Of a stretch of DNA of 64,000 nt, positions 33,752 to 41,670 are shown piece by piece (positions within the stretch are counted from its first letter, which is position 1; every line of letters starts with the position of its first letter). This DNA comes from Arcticimaribacter sp965277835. Its GTDB lineage: Bacteria > Bacteroidota > Bacteroidia > Flavobacteriales > Flavobacteriaceae. A program made the position numbers and the translations under genes. The stretch is taken from assembly GCA_965277835.1 (NCBI GenBank), contig OZ255841.1, forward strand, positions 248,001 through 312,000. Reading direction: 5' to 3'. The notes beneath the pieces are model-generated. The model did no database searches, was not told where the DNA came from, and worked only from the letters and a program-made list of their open reading frames with translations.

Positions 33752-34846
33752 TTACACATTAAATCTAAAATGCATTACATCACCATCTGCAACGATATAT
33801 TCTTTTCCTTCTATTCGCATACGCCCAGCCTCTTTTACTTTAGCTTCTGTTTTATAGTTGATAAAGTCGTCATACGATATTACTTCAGCTCGAATAAATC
33901 CTTTCTCAAAATCGGTGTGGATTACGCCTGCTGCCTGTGGTGCAGTAGATCCTACATTGATAGTCCAAGCTCTAACTTCTTTTTCGCCTGCCGTAAAATA
34001 GGTTTGTTGTTTTAGTAGCTGATAGGTTTTGCGAATCAACTTAGCAGCCCCTGCCTCTTCTAGCCCTATGTCATTTAGAAATAACTGGCGTTCGTCATAG
34101 GTTTCTAGCTCGTTGATGTCTGCCTCAATGCTAATAGCCAAAACTAAAACATCGGCTTGTTCGTCGGCTACTAAACCACGTACTTGCTCTACATAATGAT
34201 TACCCGATGCGGCATCGCTTTCAGAAACATTACAAACATACAATACGGGCTTGTCTGTTAGTAGCTGTAAACTATTGACAACGTCCTCTCGTTCTGTTTC
34301 GGTAAAATCGAAAGAACGCACATTTTTAGATTGTTCTAATCCTTCTTTAATTCTAAGTAGAGTTACTTGTGCTTTTTGAGCGTCTTTATCTCCTGTACGA
34401 GCGGCGCGACCTATTTTATCTAAGTTTTTTTCAACTGTTTCGAGATCCTTGAGTTGCAATTCAATATCAATAATTTCCTTATCACGTACAGGGTTTACAG
34501 AGCCTTCTACATGCACAACATTGTCATCTTCAAAGCATCGCAAAACATGAACAACAGCATCGGTTTCTCTAATATTAGCCAAAAATTGATTGCCTAATCC
34601 TTCCCCTTTACTCGCGCCTTTTACGAGACCAGCAATATCAAAAATTTCGACAGTAGCCGGAATTACTTTTTGTGGATTAACCAACTCGGCTAGTTTATCT
34701 AAACGAGGGTCAGGTACATTAACCACCCCAATATTAGGCTCTATAGTACAAAACGGAAAATTAGCGCTTTGTGCCTTTGCGTTAGACAAACAATTAAATA
34801 AAGTTGATTTCCCTACATTGGGAAGTCCTATAATTCCTGCTTTCAT
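33752..34846 (-). CDS. ychF: redox-regulated ATPase YchF
   Basis: A 364-residue Obg-family P-loop protein. The G1 motif is GLPNVGKST (residues 7-15), G3 is DIAGLVKGASKGEGLGNQFL, and the C-terminal TGS-like domain ends with EGKEYIVADGDVMHFRFNV. The family prefers ATP over GTP and binds ribosomes and the proteasome-like machinery in other organisms. It is followed upstream on the same strand by the ferredoxin gene with an 18-bp gap. Confidence 0.95.
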   Translation of the reverse strand: MKAGIIGLPNVGKSTLFNCLSNAKAQSANFPFCTIEPNIGVVNVPDPRLDKLAELVNPQKVIPATVEIFDIAGLVKGASKGEGLGNQFLANIRETDAVVHVLRCFEDDNVVHVEGSVNPVRDKEIIDIELQLKDLETVEKNLDKIGRAARTGDKDAQKAQVTLLRIKEGLEQSKNVRSFDFTETEREDVVNSLQLLTDKPVLYVCNVSESDAASGNHYVEQVRGLVADEQADVLVLAISIEADINELETYDERQLFLNDIGLEEAGAAKLIRKTYQLLKQQTYFTAGEKEVRAWTINVGSTAPQAAGVIHTDFEKGFIRAEVISYDDFINYKTEAKVKEAGRMRIEGKEYIVADGDVMHFRFNV

Positions 34847-34864
34847 ATAAAATTAAATGGGAGA

Positions 34865-35215
34865 TTACTCTTTATGCATAAAGCGTTGCTTACCCAATAG
34901 CACGTCTTCTGTTTCTACATTATCTTCATCGGGTATGCAGCAATCTACTGGGCATACTGCAGCACATTGCGGCTCGTCATGAAACCCTTTACATTCGGTA
35001 CACTTACTTGGCACAATATAATAATATTCATCTGACACGGGTTCTTGAAATTCATCGGCATCTACCTGCTTTCCATCGGGCAATACAACCGCTCCTTCTA
35101 GCGAGGTGCCATCTTTATATCTCCAGTCGTCTGCTCCTTCATAAATAGCCGTATTTGGGCACTCTGGTTCACAAGCCCCACAATTAATACACTCATCGGT
35201 AATAATAATTGCCAT
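34865..35215 (-). CDS. 4Fe-4S dicluster ferredoxin
   Basis: A 116-residue ferredoxin. The first cluster motif is CINCGACEPECP (C9, C12, C15, C19); the second has CTEC (C72, C75) and, after an inserted loop, C84, C88 and further cysteines in CPVDCC. The eight-residue insertion between C75 and C84 is typical of the YfhL/Alvin-type 2[4Fe-4S] ferredoxins. It is a soluble electron carrier. A full consensus promoter lies upstream. Confidence 0.92.
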   Translation of the reverse strand: MAIIITDECINCGACEPECPNTAIYEGADDWRYKDGTSLEGAVVLPDGKQVDADEFQEPVSDEYYYIVPSKCTECKGFHDEPQCAAVCPVDCCIPDEDNVETEDVLLGKQRFMHKE

Positions 35216-35243
35216 AGTAACGATTCTTTAATTAAATTTGCTG

Positions 35244-35274
35244 CAAAAGTAAGACCTTATAGGTTATTCTACAA
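35244..35274 (-). promoter_or_regulatory. Promoter of the ferredoxin gene (TTG-N20-TAnnTTTG)
   Basis: On the minus strand TTG (35274-35272) is followed after 20 bp by TACTTTTG (35251-35244). This is a full Bacteroidota consensus, ending 29 bp before the ATG at 35215. Confidence 0.6.
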
Positions 35275-35278
35275 ATTA

Positions 35279-36310
35279 ATGATGACACTAGAGCAACGAA
35301 TATTTGCATTTGATAAGTTAGGCGACTATTTAAGAAATATAAACCCTAAAAACCTAGAGTACAATTCTCTTTTTCAAACCATTGCTCTTGCGGAGCAAAA
35401 AAATGGCTGGTTTATTGAGACCAATGTATTATATGCTTTCTCAGAATGGGGAAAATCTTTAAATCAAACTGACTTAACCCAGTGGACACAACCTTATATG
35501 CTTAAACCCAAAAGCCAAAAAACGGTAGGGCTAATTTTAGCAGGCAATATACCTTTAGTTGGTTTTCATGATGTAGTAAGTGTGTTAATTAGCGGACACA
35601 AGGCGCTAGTAAAGTGTTCTTCTTCTGATTTGTTATTGATACCTTTTTTAATTGAAAAGCTTCAAGAATTTGAACCGCAGTTTAAAGCGTGTATCGAATT
35701 TACGACTGAACAATTGGGTTCTTTCGATGCCATTATTGCTACAGGGAGTAATAATGCAAAACGTTATTTTGAGTATTATTTTTCGAAAGCACCTAGTGTA
35801 ATACGTAGTAACAGAAACAGCGTAGCTATTTTAGATGGTACCGAAAGTAAAGAAGAGTTGATAGCACTAAGTAACGATATAACACAATACTTTGGACTTG
35901 GGTGCAGAAGTGTTTCTAAAGTGTTTGTGCCAAAGGGTTATGATTTAAATCTAATTTTTGGAGCTTTATATGGACATAGTGGTCTAATGGATTACACTAA
36001 ATACGCAAACAACTATGACTATAACAAAGCAGTGTATTTGATGAGCCAGTTCGATTTTCTTGACAACGGTTTTTTTATGCTCAAAGAAGATGCTTCTTAT
36101 AGTGCCCCAACTGCCTCGTTGCATTATGAGTTTTATACGGATTATAACGCTCTAAAAAATCAATTGGAAGAGGACAAAGAACACATTCAGTGCATAGTAT
36201 CGAACCGAGAAAACGAAGGGCATTTTAAATTTGGCGAAGCCCAAAAACCAAAACTCTGGGACTATGCCGATGGAAAAGATACTTTAGCGTTTTTGGGAGA
36301 TTTGTCATAA
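35279..36310 (+). CDS. acyl-CoA reductase (LuxC-like)
   Basis: A 343-residue member of the aldehyde dehydrogenase superfamily, LuxC branch. The catalytic cysteine is C209 in YFGLGCRSVSK; an NAD-binding region (IIATGSNNAKRYFEYYF) and a KCSSSDLL segment precede it. It reduces acyl-CoA or acyl groups to aldehyde. It is divergent from the ferredoxin gene by about 64 bp, an arrangement common in Bacteroidota. It is followed by serC after 183 bp. Confidence 0.85.
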   Translation: MMTLEQRIFAFDKLGDYLRNINPKNLEYNSLFQTIALAEQKNGWFIETNVLYAFSEWGKSLNQTDLTQWTQPYMLKPKSQKTVGLILAGNIPLVGFHDVVSVLISGHKALVKCSSSDLLLIPFLIEKLQEFEPQFKACIEFTTEQLGSFDAIIATGSNNAKRYFEYYFSKAPSVIRSNRNSVAILDGTESKEELIALSNDITQYFGLGCRSVSKVFVPKGYDLNLIFGALYGHSGLMDYTKYANNYDYNKAVYLMSQFDFLDNGFFMLKEDASYSAPTASLHYEFYTDYNALKNQLEEDKEHIQCIVSNRENEGHFKFGEAQKPKLWDYADGKDTLAFLGDLS

Positions 36311-36493
36311 AAGCACATTAATTTAAGAATACTTACGATAAGCCTATTTTTACTTTATAAAATATAGTTATTCATCGAAAAAAGATTGTTTTCGTAGTCA
36401 TTAACATATAATTGTTAAGAATTATCTTAAAAAATATGTTTTTATTAAGCATTTTTCTTGTGTAATGTAGATATTTGCAGCTTAATAAAATTT

Positions 36494-37555
36494 ATGAAAA
36501 AACATAACTTTAGTGCAGGACCATCGGTTCTGCCAGCTTCAGTAATGAAAAAAGCCTCCGAAGCAGTTATAGAACTTGACAATATGGGGCTTTCGCTTAT
36601 TGAAATATCTCATAGAAGCAAAGAATTTATAGCCATAATGGAGCGTGCTAGAGACTTAGCATTAGAGCTTACTGGGCTTAAAGAAAAAGGTTACAAAGCA
36701 CTTTTTTTACAAGGTGGAGCCAGCATGCAGTTTTTAATGGTTGCCCAAAACCTTTTGAAAAGCAAAGCAGGGTATATCAACACAGGGACTTGGACAAATA
36801 AAGCCATAAAAGAAGCAAAATATTTTGGAGAAGTTGTTGAAGTGGCTTCATCTAAAGACACCAATTTTAATTATATCCCCAAAGGGTATAATATTTCAAC
36901 CGACTTAGATTACCTGCATATAGCAACCAACAATACTGTTGTGGGTACACAGTTTCATCAAATTCCAGATAGTCCTGTGCCGATAGTTGCAGACATGAGT
37001 TCAGATATTTTTTCTAAGCAAATTGACTATTCAAAATTTGATATTATATATGCTGGAGCTCAAAAAAACATGGGGCCATCGGGTGCTACTTTAGTAATTA
37101 TTAAGGAAGCAGTTTTAGATACTCTTGAGCGTGTAATCCCTTCTATACTAGATTATAAAATGCACATAGCTAATAATAGTATGTTCAACACACCTCCTGT
37201 GTTTCCAATATACACATCGATGCTTACTTTAGAGTGGATAAAAGAACAAGGTTTATCTAGCATTGAGAAACACAACAAGGCTAAAGCTAAATTGATATAC
37301 GATGAGATTGACCGCAACTCTGCTTTTGTAGGTTTTGTTGCAAAAGAAGATCGTAGCTTTATGAACGCTACCTTTAATCCTGTTGAAAGCGTGCAGGTTG
37401 AAACGTTCGATGCATTATGCCAAGAAGCTGGAATTAGTGGACTGAAAGGGCATCGCTCTGTGGGTGGATATCGTGCATCTATGTACAACGCATTACCTAT
37501 AGAAAGCGTAGAATTATTGGTAAGTGTAATGCAAAAATTTGAACAAACTCTTTAA
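36494..37555 (+). CDS. serC: phosphoserine aminotransferase
   Basis: A 353-residue class V aminotransferase. It starts MKKHNFSAGPSVLPASV; the PLP lysine is K191 in YAGAQKNMGPSG, and the phosphate-binding segment LFLQGGASMQF is near residue 75. It transfers an amino group from glutamate to 3-phosphohydroxypyruvate in serine synthesis, and may also serve pyridoxine synthesis. ATG at 36494 is preferred over an upstream in-frame start. serA follows after 9 bp, so both steps are in one operon. Confidence 0.96.
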   Translation: MKKHNFSAGPSVLPASVMKKASEAVIELDNMGLSLIEISHRSKEFIAIMERARDLALELTGLKEKGYKALFLQGGASMQFLMVAQNLLKSKAGYINTGTWTNKAIKEAKYFGEVVEVASSKDTNFNYIPKGYNISTDLDYLHIATNNTVVGTQFHQIPDSPVPIVADMSSDIFSKQIDYSKFDIIYAGAQKNMGPSGATLVIIKEAVLDTLERVIPSILDYKMHIANNSMFNTPPVFPIYTSMLTLEWIKEQGLSSIEKHNKAKAKLIYDEIDRNSAFVGFVAKEDRSFMNATFNPVESVQVETFDALCQEAGISGLKGHRSVGGYRASMYNALPIESVELLVSVMQKFEQTL

Positions 37556-37564
37556 TTTATATTA

Positions 37565-38515
37565 ATGAAAGTATTAGCTAACGACGGAATTTCTCAGAGT
37601 GGAGTAAATTTATTATCCAAAAATGGATATGAAGTTATTACTACTAATGTAGCCCAAGAACAATTGATTTCATATATCAATGAAAATAATATTGCAGTAC
37701 TTTTAGTTCGTAGTGCAACAACCGCCCGAAAAGATTTAATTGATAAGTGTCCTTCTCTAAAAATTATTGGAAGAGGTGGCGTTGGAATGGATAATATTGA
37801 TGTGGAATATGCGCGCGAAAAAGGACTAAAGGTAATAAACACACCTGCGGCTTCTTCTAGCTCGGTGGCAGAATTGGTTTTTGCACATTTATATGGCGGG
37901 GTTCGTTTTTTATATGATGCAAACCGCAATATGCCTTTAGAAGGAGAAACTAATTTTAAGGGGCTTAAAAAAGCATATGCAAAAGGGAATGAATTACGAG
38001 GTAAAACAATTGGTATTATTGGTTTTGGACGTATAGGACAAGAAGTTGCCAAAATAGCATTAGGCGTAGGTATGCGTGTTATTTACTCCGATAAATTTGT
38101 GGAAACGGCAACCATAAAACTAGCTCTGTTTAATGGGCAGTCTATCGATGTTGAAATTAAAACACAATCGCAAGAGTCGCTATTAGCAGAGGCAGATTTT
38201 ATAAGCCTTCATGTACCTAGCCAAAAAGAGTATGTAATAGGAGCAAAAGAATTTAGTCAAATGAAGACAGGAGCTGCTATCATCAATGCAGCACGCGGAG
38301 GGGTTATCGATGAGGTTGCTCTACTAGAAGCTCTCGACAACAATAAACTTTCTTTTGCAGGTTTAGATACTTTTGAAAATGAACCAAAACCAGATGTACG
38401 TGTTCTTATGCATCCAAAAGTTTCTTTAACACCTCATATTGGTGCAGCAACCGGAGAAGCTCAAGATCGTATTGGGGAAGAGTTAGCAGAACAGATTTCC
38501 GAAATACTCGGTTAA
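37565..38515 (+). CDS. serA: D-3-phosphoglycerate dehydrogenase (short form)
   Basis: A 316-residue D-2-hydroxyacid dehydrogenase. The NAD-binding motif is IGFGRIGQEVAKIALG (from residue 152); catalytic residues lie in NAARGGVIDEVAL and in the conserved late HIGAATGEAQ. It oxidises 3-phosphoglycerate to phosphohydroxypyruvate, feeding SerC encoded immediately upstream. It lacks the C-terminal ACT domain found in the feedback-inhibited type, so serine inhibition through that domain is not expected. The stop overlaps the start of the next gene (TAATG). Confidence 0.92.
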   Translation: MKVLANDGISQSGVNLLSKNGYEVITTNVAQEQLISYINENNIAVLLVRSATTARKDLIDKCPSLKIIGRGGVGMDNIDVEYAREKGLKVINTPAASSSSVAELVFAHLYGGVRFLYDANRNMPLEGETNFKGLKKAYAKGNELRGKTIGIIGFGRIGQEVAKIALGVGMRVIYSDKFVETATIKLALFNGQSIDVEIKTQSQESLLAEADFISLHVPSQKEYVIGAKEFSQMKTGAAIINAARGGVIDEVALLEALDNNKLSFAGLDTFENEPKPDVRVLMHPKVSLTPHIGAATGEAQDRIGEELAEQISEILG

Positions 38516-38856
38516 TGAATTATTTTAACCACTTAAAGAATAAATGGGGCATCACTTCGAATAGCCAGTTTACTATTATTTTTATTGTATTCGGAATTAC
38601 GGGCTCAACTTCTGTAAAAGTAACAAAACCTATTCTTGAATTTTTAGGTTTTTACCCTAACATTTTTGAAGATATTTTCTTAGGCTCATTATGGTATTGG
38701 ATATTACGTATTCTCATAATATTTCCTATATATCAAGTATTGCTAATAATTTTTGGTACCCTCTTTTTTCAATTCAAATTCTTTTGGGAGTTCGAAAAGA
38801 AAATATTATCTCGTATGGGTTTCAAACGCTTTTTTTCAGAAAAATCTTCAAAGTAA
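38515..38856 (+). CDS. DUF6787 family membrane protein
   Basis: A 113-residue protein with two hydrophobic segments (about residues 18-38 and 60-88) flanked by charged residues, ending in a basic tail (KKILSRMGFKRFF). The organisation (WGITSNSQFTIIFIVFGITG) matches the DUF6787 family. It is translationally coupled to serA by a one-base overlap. Function unknown. Confidence 0.75.
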   Translation: MNYFNHLKNKWGITSNSQFTIIFIVFGITGSTSVKVTKPILEFLGFYPNIFEDIFLGSLWYWILRILIIFPIYQVLLIIFGTLFFQFKFFWEFEKKILSRMGFKRFFSEKSSK

Positions 38857-38860
38857 GCGA

Positions 38861-39403
38861 CTAACTATTTCGCAAAAGATGGCTGTACTGCTTCTTTAGT
38901 TTTTGAATTTTAGGGTTTATAACGTAAGAACAATAAGATTGCTCTTTATGGTCGTTATAATAGTTTTGATGCTCATTTTCTGCATTATAAAAAGGTGCTT
39001 CAGGATTCAATTCTGTTACAATAGGGTTTTCAAAAGTAGTCTCCCCAAGTTCTTTAATAAACGCGGTTGCAATTCTTTTTTGCTCTGTGGAGGTATAGAA
39101 AATTGCAGAACGATATTGCGTACCTACATCATTCCCTTGGCGGTTTAATGTGGTAGGGTCGTGGGTAGAAAAAAACACAGACAAAAGCGTTTGGAATGAA
39201 ATTACATTTGGGTCAAAAATCACTTTTATTCCCTCAGCATGCCCTGTGCGTCCAGTACAAACTTCGCGATAGGCTGGGTTTTTAATGCTACCACCCATAT
39301 ACCCTGGGTAAATTTCTTCAATTCCATTTAACCTTTGGAATACAGCCTCTGTACACCAAAAACATCCTCCTGCAAAATATGCTACTTCATGTTTCATGTT
39401 CAT
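38861..39403 (-). CDS. msrA: peptide methionine (S)-S-oxide reductase
   Basis: A 180-residue MsrA. The catalytic motif GGCFWCTEAVF contains the reactive C14 and C17; the substrate-binding EGIKVIFDP and the FFSTHDPTTLNRQGNDVGTQ signature are present. It repairs oxidised methionine in proteins. No MsrB domain is fused. It is convergent with DUF6787, with 4 bp between stops. Confidence 0.95.
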   Translation of the reverse strand: MNMKHEVAYFAGGCFWCTEAVFQRLNGIEEIYPGYMGGSIKNPAYREVCTGRTGHAEGIKVIFDPNVISFQTLLSVFFSTHDPTTLNRQGNDVGTQYRSAIFYTSTEQKRIATAFIKELGETTFENPIVTELNPEAPFYNAENEHQNYYNDHKEQSYCSYVINPKIQKLKKQYSHLLRNS

Positions 39404-39483
39404 AAATTGTTATGTTATATACATATATAACTATAAAGATACAAATCCTAGTTAGATCAAGTAGTTTAATGAAAAAATAATAG

Positions 39484-39491
39484 TATATTTG
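39484..39491 (+). promoter_or_regulatory. -7 promoter box of the leader RNA/AIPR-like transcript
   Basis: TATATTTG matches TAnnTTTG. Transcription would start near 39496, so the first hairpin of the leader lies within a few bases of the 5' end. Confidence 0.5.
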
Positions 39492-39495
39492 TATC

Positions 39496-39660
39496 CAAAT
39501 CCATCGGATGATGGTGTTAGCTGGGAAAGTTAGCATAAGTACCTGGATAGGTGCGAGGTATTATGACTGAAAAGTTATTTTGTATATAAGGAATGAGCTT
39601 AATTGCTTTTTTTCATAATATTTATTTTATATATAATTCATTCCAAAAATTAAAATAAAT
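39496..39660 (+). ncRNA. Structured 5' leader RNA with multiple hairpins
   Basis: Three consecutive hairpins with GG(G)A-type loops: CCATC-GGAT-GATGG (39501-39514), GTTAGCT-GGGAA-AGTTAGC (39516-39534) and GTACCT-GGAT-AGGTGC (39539-39554). The third can instead fold into a longer stem ATAA(g)TACC / GGTATTAT (39535-39564). Further on, GAGC-TTAATT-GCTT followed by T7 (39595-39613) is terminator-like, and GGAATGA (39590) can pair with TCATTCC (39638). It may be a riboswitch, an attenuator or an independent small RNA. The Rfam family is not recognised with confidence. Confidence 0.5.
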
Positions 39661-39665
39661 ATAAT

Positions 39666-40982
39666 ATGAATAAACTAATTTTAAAGTTAGATCATTCTAA
39701 CGACATTCAAACTTCTAATCAAGAGGTTAAGATTCAAAAAATTATTTCTAGTATTTCTGTAGATAGCTTTATAAGGCTACTTAAATATGCAGATAATAAA
39801 GTAAACCCTAGGGTTGCAACTAAAAATAAAATTACTAAAAGTATTCACGAAACTCTTGAAACTAGCCCAGAACTTTTTTGGTTTAAATCTAAAGGTATTT
39901 TAATAGCTACAGAAAATTGCAAAATTCTTCAGAGAAATAGAGTGGAAATCTCATTTGATAATATAGATCATGAAGGGATAATGGATGGAGGACATAATAC
40001 TTTTGCTATAGCTCTTTATATTATAGATAAATTATTTGGTGAGAGTCTAAAAAATTGGGAAGAATGTAAGAGTTTTTGGGAAAAGAATTTTGATAAAATT
40101 GAAAAATTATATAAAGAAAAAGTCGAAGCGTTTAAATTTTCAATTCCCGTAGAAATCATAACTCCATCTAGAGAAGAAGGTGCTATTAATGAATTTTATG
40201 ATAATATATCTGAAATATGCTCTGCACGTAATAATAATATCCAATTAAAAGAAACAGCAAAAGGGAATCAGGTTGGTTGTTATGATTACCTCAAAGAGGT
40301 ATTAAAAGATTTTGATATTATTTGGAAAACTGGTGAAAAAGGAAAAATAAAATCAGAAGATGTTATCAGTTTAGCTTGTTTGCCCCTAATTTTTTTGAAA
40401 GAAAAAAAATTGCTGCCAGCAAATAACCTAAAATCGCTAAACAAAATAAATATCTATTCCCAGAAAAGTAAATGTATTGATTTTTTTAATGAAGTTATAT
40501 CACACAAGGACATTTCTGAGGAAGTTAATGGAAGATATAAAATAAAAAATGAAATCGTAAAAGGTGCGTTAGATCTAACTAAAGAAATACTTTATCTTTT
40601 TGATAAAATATATATAGATTTTCCTAATCTTTATCACAATACTGCCCCTGGAAAGTTCGGACGAATCTCTGCTGTTGAACATAGTAAAAAAAGTAGCGTT
40701 CCGTTTTATACCACAAACGACTTGGCTGAATATAGATATCCTTATGGATTTTTCTATCCTCTTCTTACTGGTGTTACGAGTTTAATGGAACATGATGATC
40801 AGAATAACAAAATATTTTGGAGTATAAACCCTAAAGAATTAGATTTATCTAAGTTAGGTTTAATGCAGTATGTTGAATTAATAAAGATGGTGAATTATAA
40901 TCCTCAACAAATTGGAAAAGGGGCTGCATTTTATAATGAGTCTGAAAACATTTTTAGAACAGTAAATATCAAAAAACAATAA
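39666..40982 (+). CDS. AIPR-like protein (abortive infection phage resistance family)
   Basis: A 438-residue soluble protein. Three elements correspond to blocks of the AIPR family: LFWFKSKGILI (residues 70-80, family LFWxxNxGI), GIMDGGHNTFAIAL (104-117, family IVNGxQT) and SARNNNIQLKE (about 193-203, family TNxQxPIK). AIPR proteins are found in phage-resistance and restriction islands, often with nucleases, but their activity is unsettled. It is a single-gene unit with a structured leader and a strong terminator. No partner gene lies beside it. Confidence 0.6.
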   Translation: MNKLILKLDHSNDIQTSNQEVKIQKIISSISVDSFIRLLKYADNKVNPRVATKNKITKSIHETLETSPELFWFKSKGILIATENCKILQRNRVEISFDNIDHEGIMDGGHNTFAIALYIIDKLFGESLKNWEECKSFWEKNFDKIEKLYKEKVEAFKFSIPVEIITPSREEGAINEFYDNISEICSARNNNIQLKETAKGNQVGCYDYLKEVLKDFDIIWKTGEKGKIKSEDVISLACLPLIFLKEKKLLPANNLKSLNKINIYSQKSKCIDFFNEVISHKDISEEVNGRYKIKNEIVKGALDLTKEILYLFDKIYIDFPNLYHNTAPGKFGRISAVEHSKKSSVPFYTTNDLAEYRYPYGFFYPLLTGVTSLMEHDDQNNKIFWSINPKELDLSKLGLMQYVELIKMVNYNPQQIGKGAAFYNESENIFRTVNIKKQ

Positions 40983-40994
40983 TTATATTTCTTC

Positions 40995-41027
40995 AAGGCT
41001 GATATTTTTTAATATCAGCCTTTTTTA
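40995..41027 (+). terminator. rho-independent terminator of the AIPR-like gene
   Basis: Perfect inverted repeat AAGGCTGATATT / AATATCAGCC with a 4-nt T loop, followed by T6. It isolates the cassette from the PadR operon downstream. The following stretch to 41338 contains only regulatory sequence. Confidence 0.88.
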
Positions 41028-41227
41028 TATATAAATGTATTTGATTTATATTCTAAATTATCTGATCAATAAACAACAAGTTATTTTGAACTTATGCAAT
41101 AAACGTCTTTGACATTTCTGTTTTAGATACATTTCTGTTCGATGCCTTTGAGTGCCTATGAATACACAATATTTGCAAAATACTTAGCGTATTTAAAGAT
41201 AATATTAAATGTTAAAAAAATGTTAAA

Positions 41228-41254
41228 ACAGTATTATGTATTACACAATACTGT
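41228..41254 (+). promoter_or_regulatory. 8-11-8 inverted repeat, candidate PadR operator
   Basis: ACAGTATT and AATACTGT are perfect inverted copies separated by 11 bp. They cover the region where the -33 element of the downstream promoter should lie, 11 bp before the -7 box, and 85 bp before padR. A second palindrome ATGTACAT (41258-41265) touches the -7 box. PadR regulators commonly repress their own operon from such sites. Confidence 0.45.
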
Positions 41255-41264
41255 CTAATGTACA

Positions 41265-41272
41265 TATGTTTG
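41265..41272 (+). promoter_or_regulatory. -7 promoter box of the padR-pspC operon
   Basis: TATGTTTG matches TAnnTTTG. The predicted leader is about 60 nt. Confidence 0.5.
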
Positions 41273-41338
41273 CATTGTAATTAACTATGTATAGTATGCT
41301 ATCGTTAAAAAATTATCTAATCTCAATTTATAAAGGCT

Positions 41339-41668
41339 ATGAATATTGAAAATGCAAAAGCGCAAATGCGCAAAGGAGTTTTAGAGCTTTGCATCCTTAA
41401 GATTTTAAGTGTAAAGGACAAATACTCTTTTGAAATTATCGAATCTTTAAAAAAGTCTAAAATATTGGTGGTAGAAGGAACACTCTATCCCTTATTAACG
41501 CGACTTAAAAACGGGGGGTTTCTCGAGTATCGGTGGGAAGAATCTACTTCTGGTCCTCCAAGAAAATATTACTCAATAACTAATAATGGTAATAAGTTTC
41601 TCGATGAACTTCATATTTCTTGGAGTGAATTAAACAAAGCTGTAACTACATTAATTAAAAAATCATAA
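41339..41668 (+). CDS. PadR family transcriptional regulator
   Basis: A 109-residue winged-helix repressor. The recognition region is SFEIIESLKKSKI-LVVEGTLYPLLTRLKN (residues 30-60), followed by SGPPRKYYSITNNG, the wing motif typical of PadR. It has the short C-terminal helix of subfamily 2. The PspC-domain gene starts 2 bp downstream, and such pairs recur in Bacteroidota, suggesting that PadR controls this envelope-stress-like membrane protein. Confidence 0.92.
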   Translation: MNIENAKAQMRKGVLELCILKILSVKDKYSFEIIESLKKSKILVVEGTLYPLLTRLKNGGFLEYRWEESTSGPPRKYYSITNNGNKFLDELHISWSELNKAVTTLIKKS

Positions 41669-41670
41669 TT

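Noticed and set aside
36456..36480. -7 promoter box before serC
   Set aside because: GATATTTG differs from TAnnTTTG at both leading bases, so I could not support it as a promoter, although a promoter for serC must lie in this gap.
39496..39660. Retron-type or CRISPR-type RNA
   Set aside because: No reverse transcriptase, no inverted a1/a2 ends, no Cas gene and no direct repeats with spacers lie nearby; the hairpins read better as a leader of the adjacent gene.
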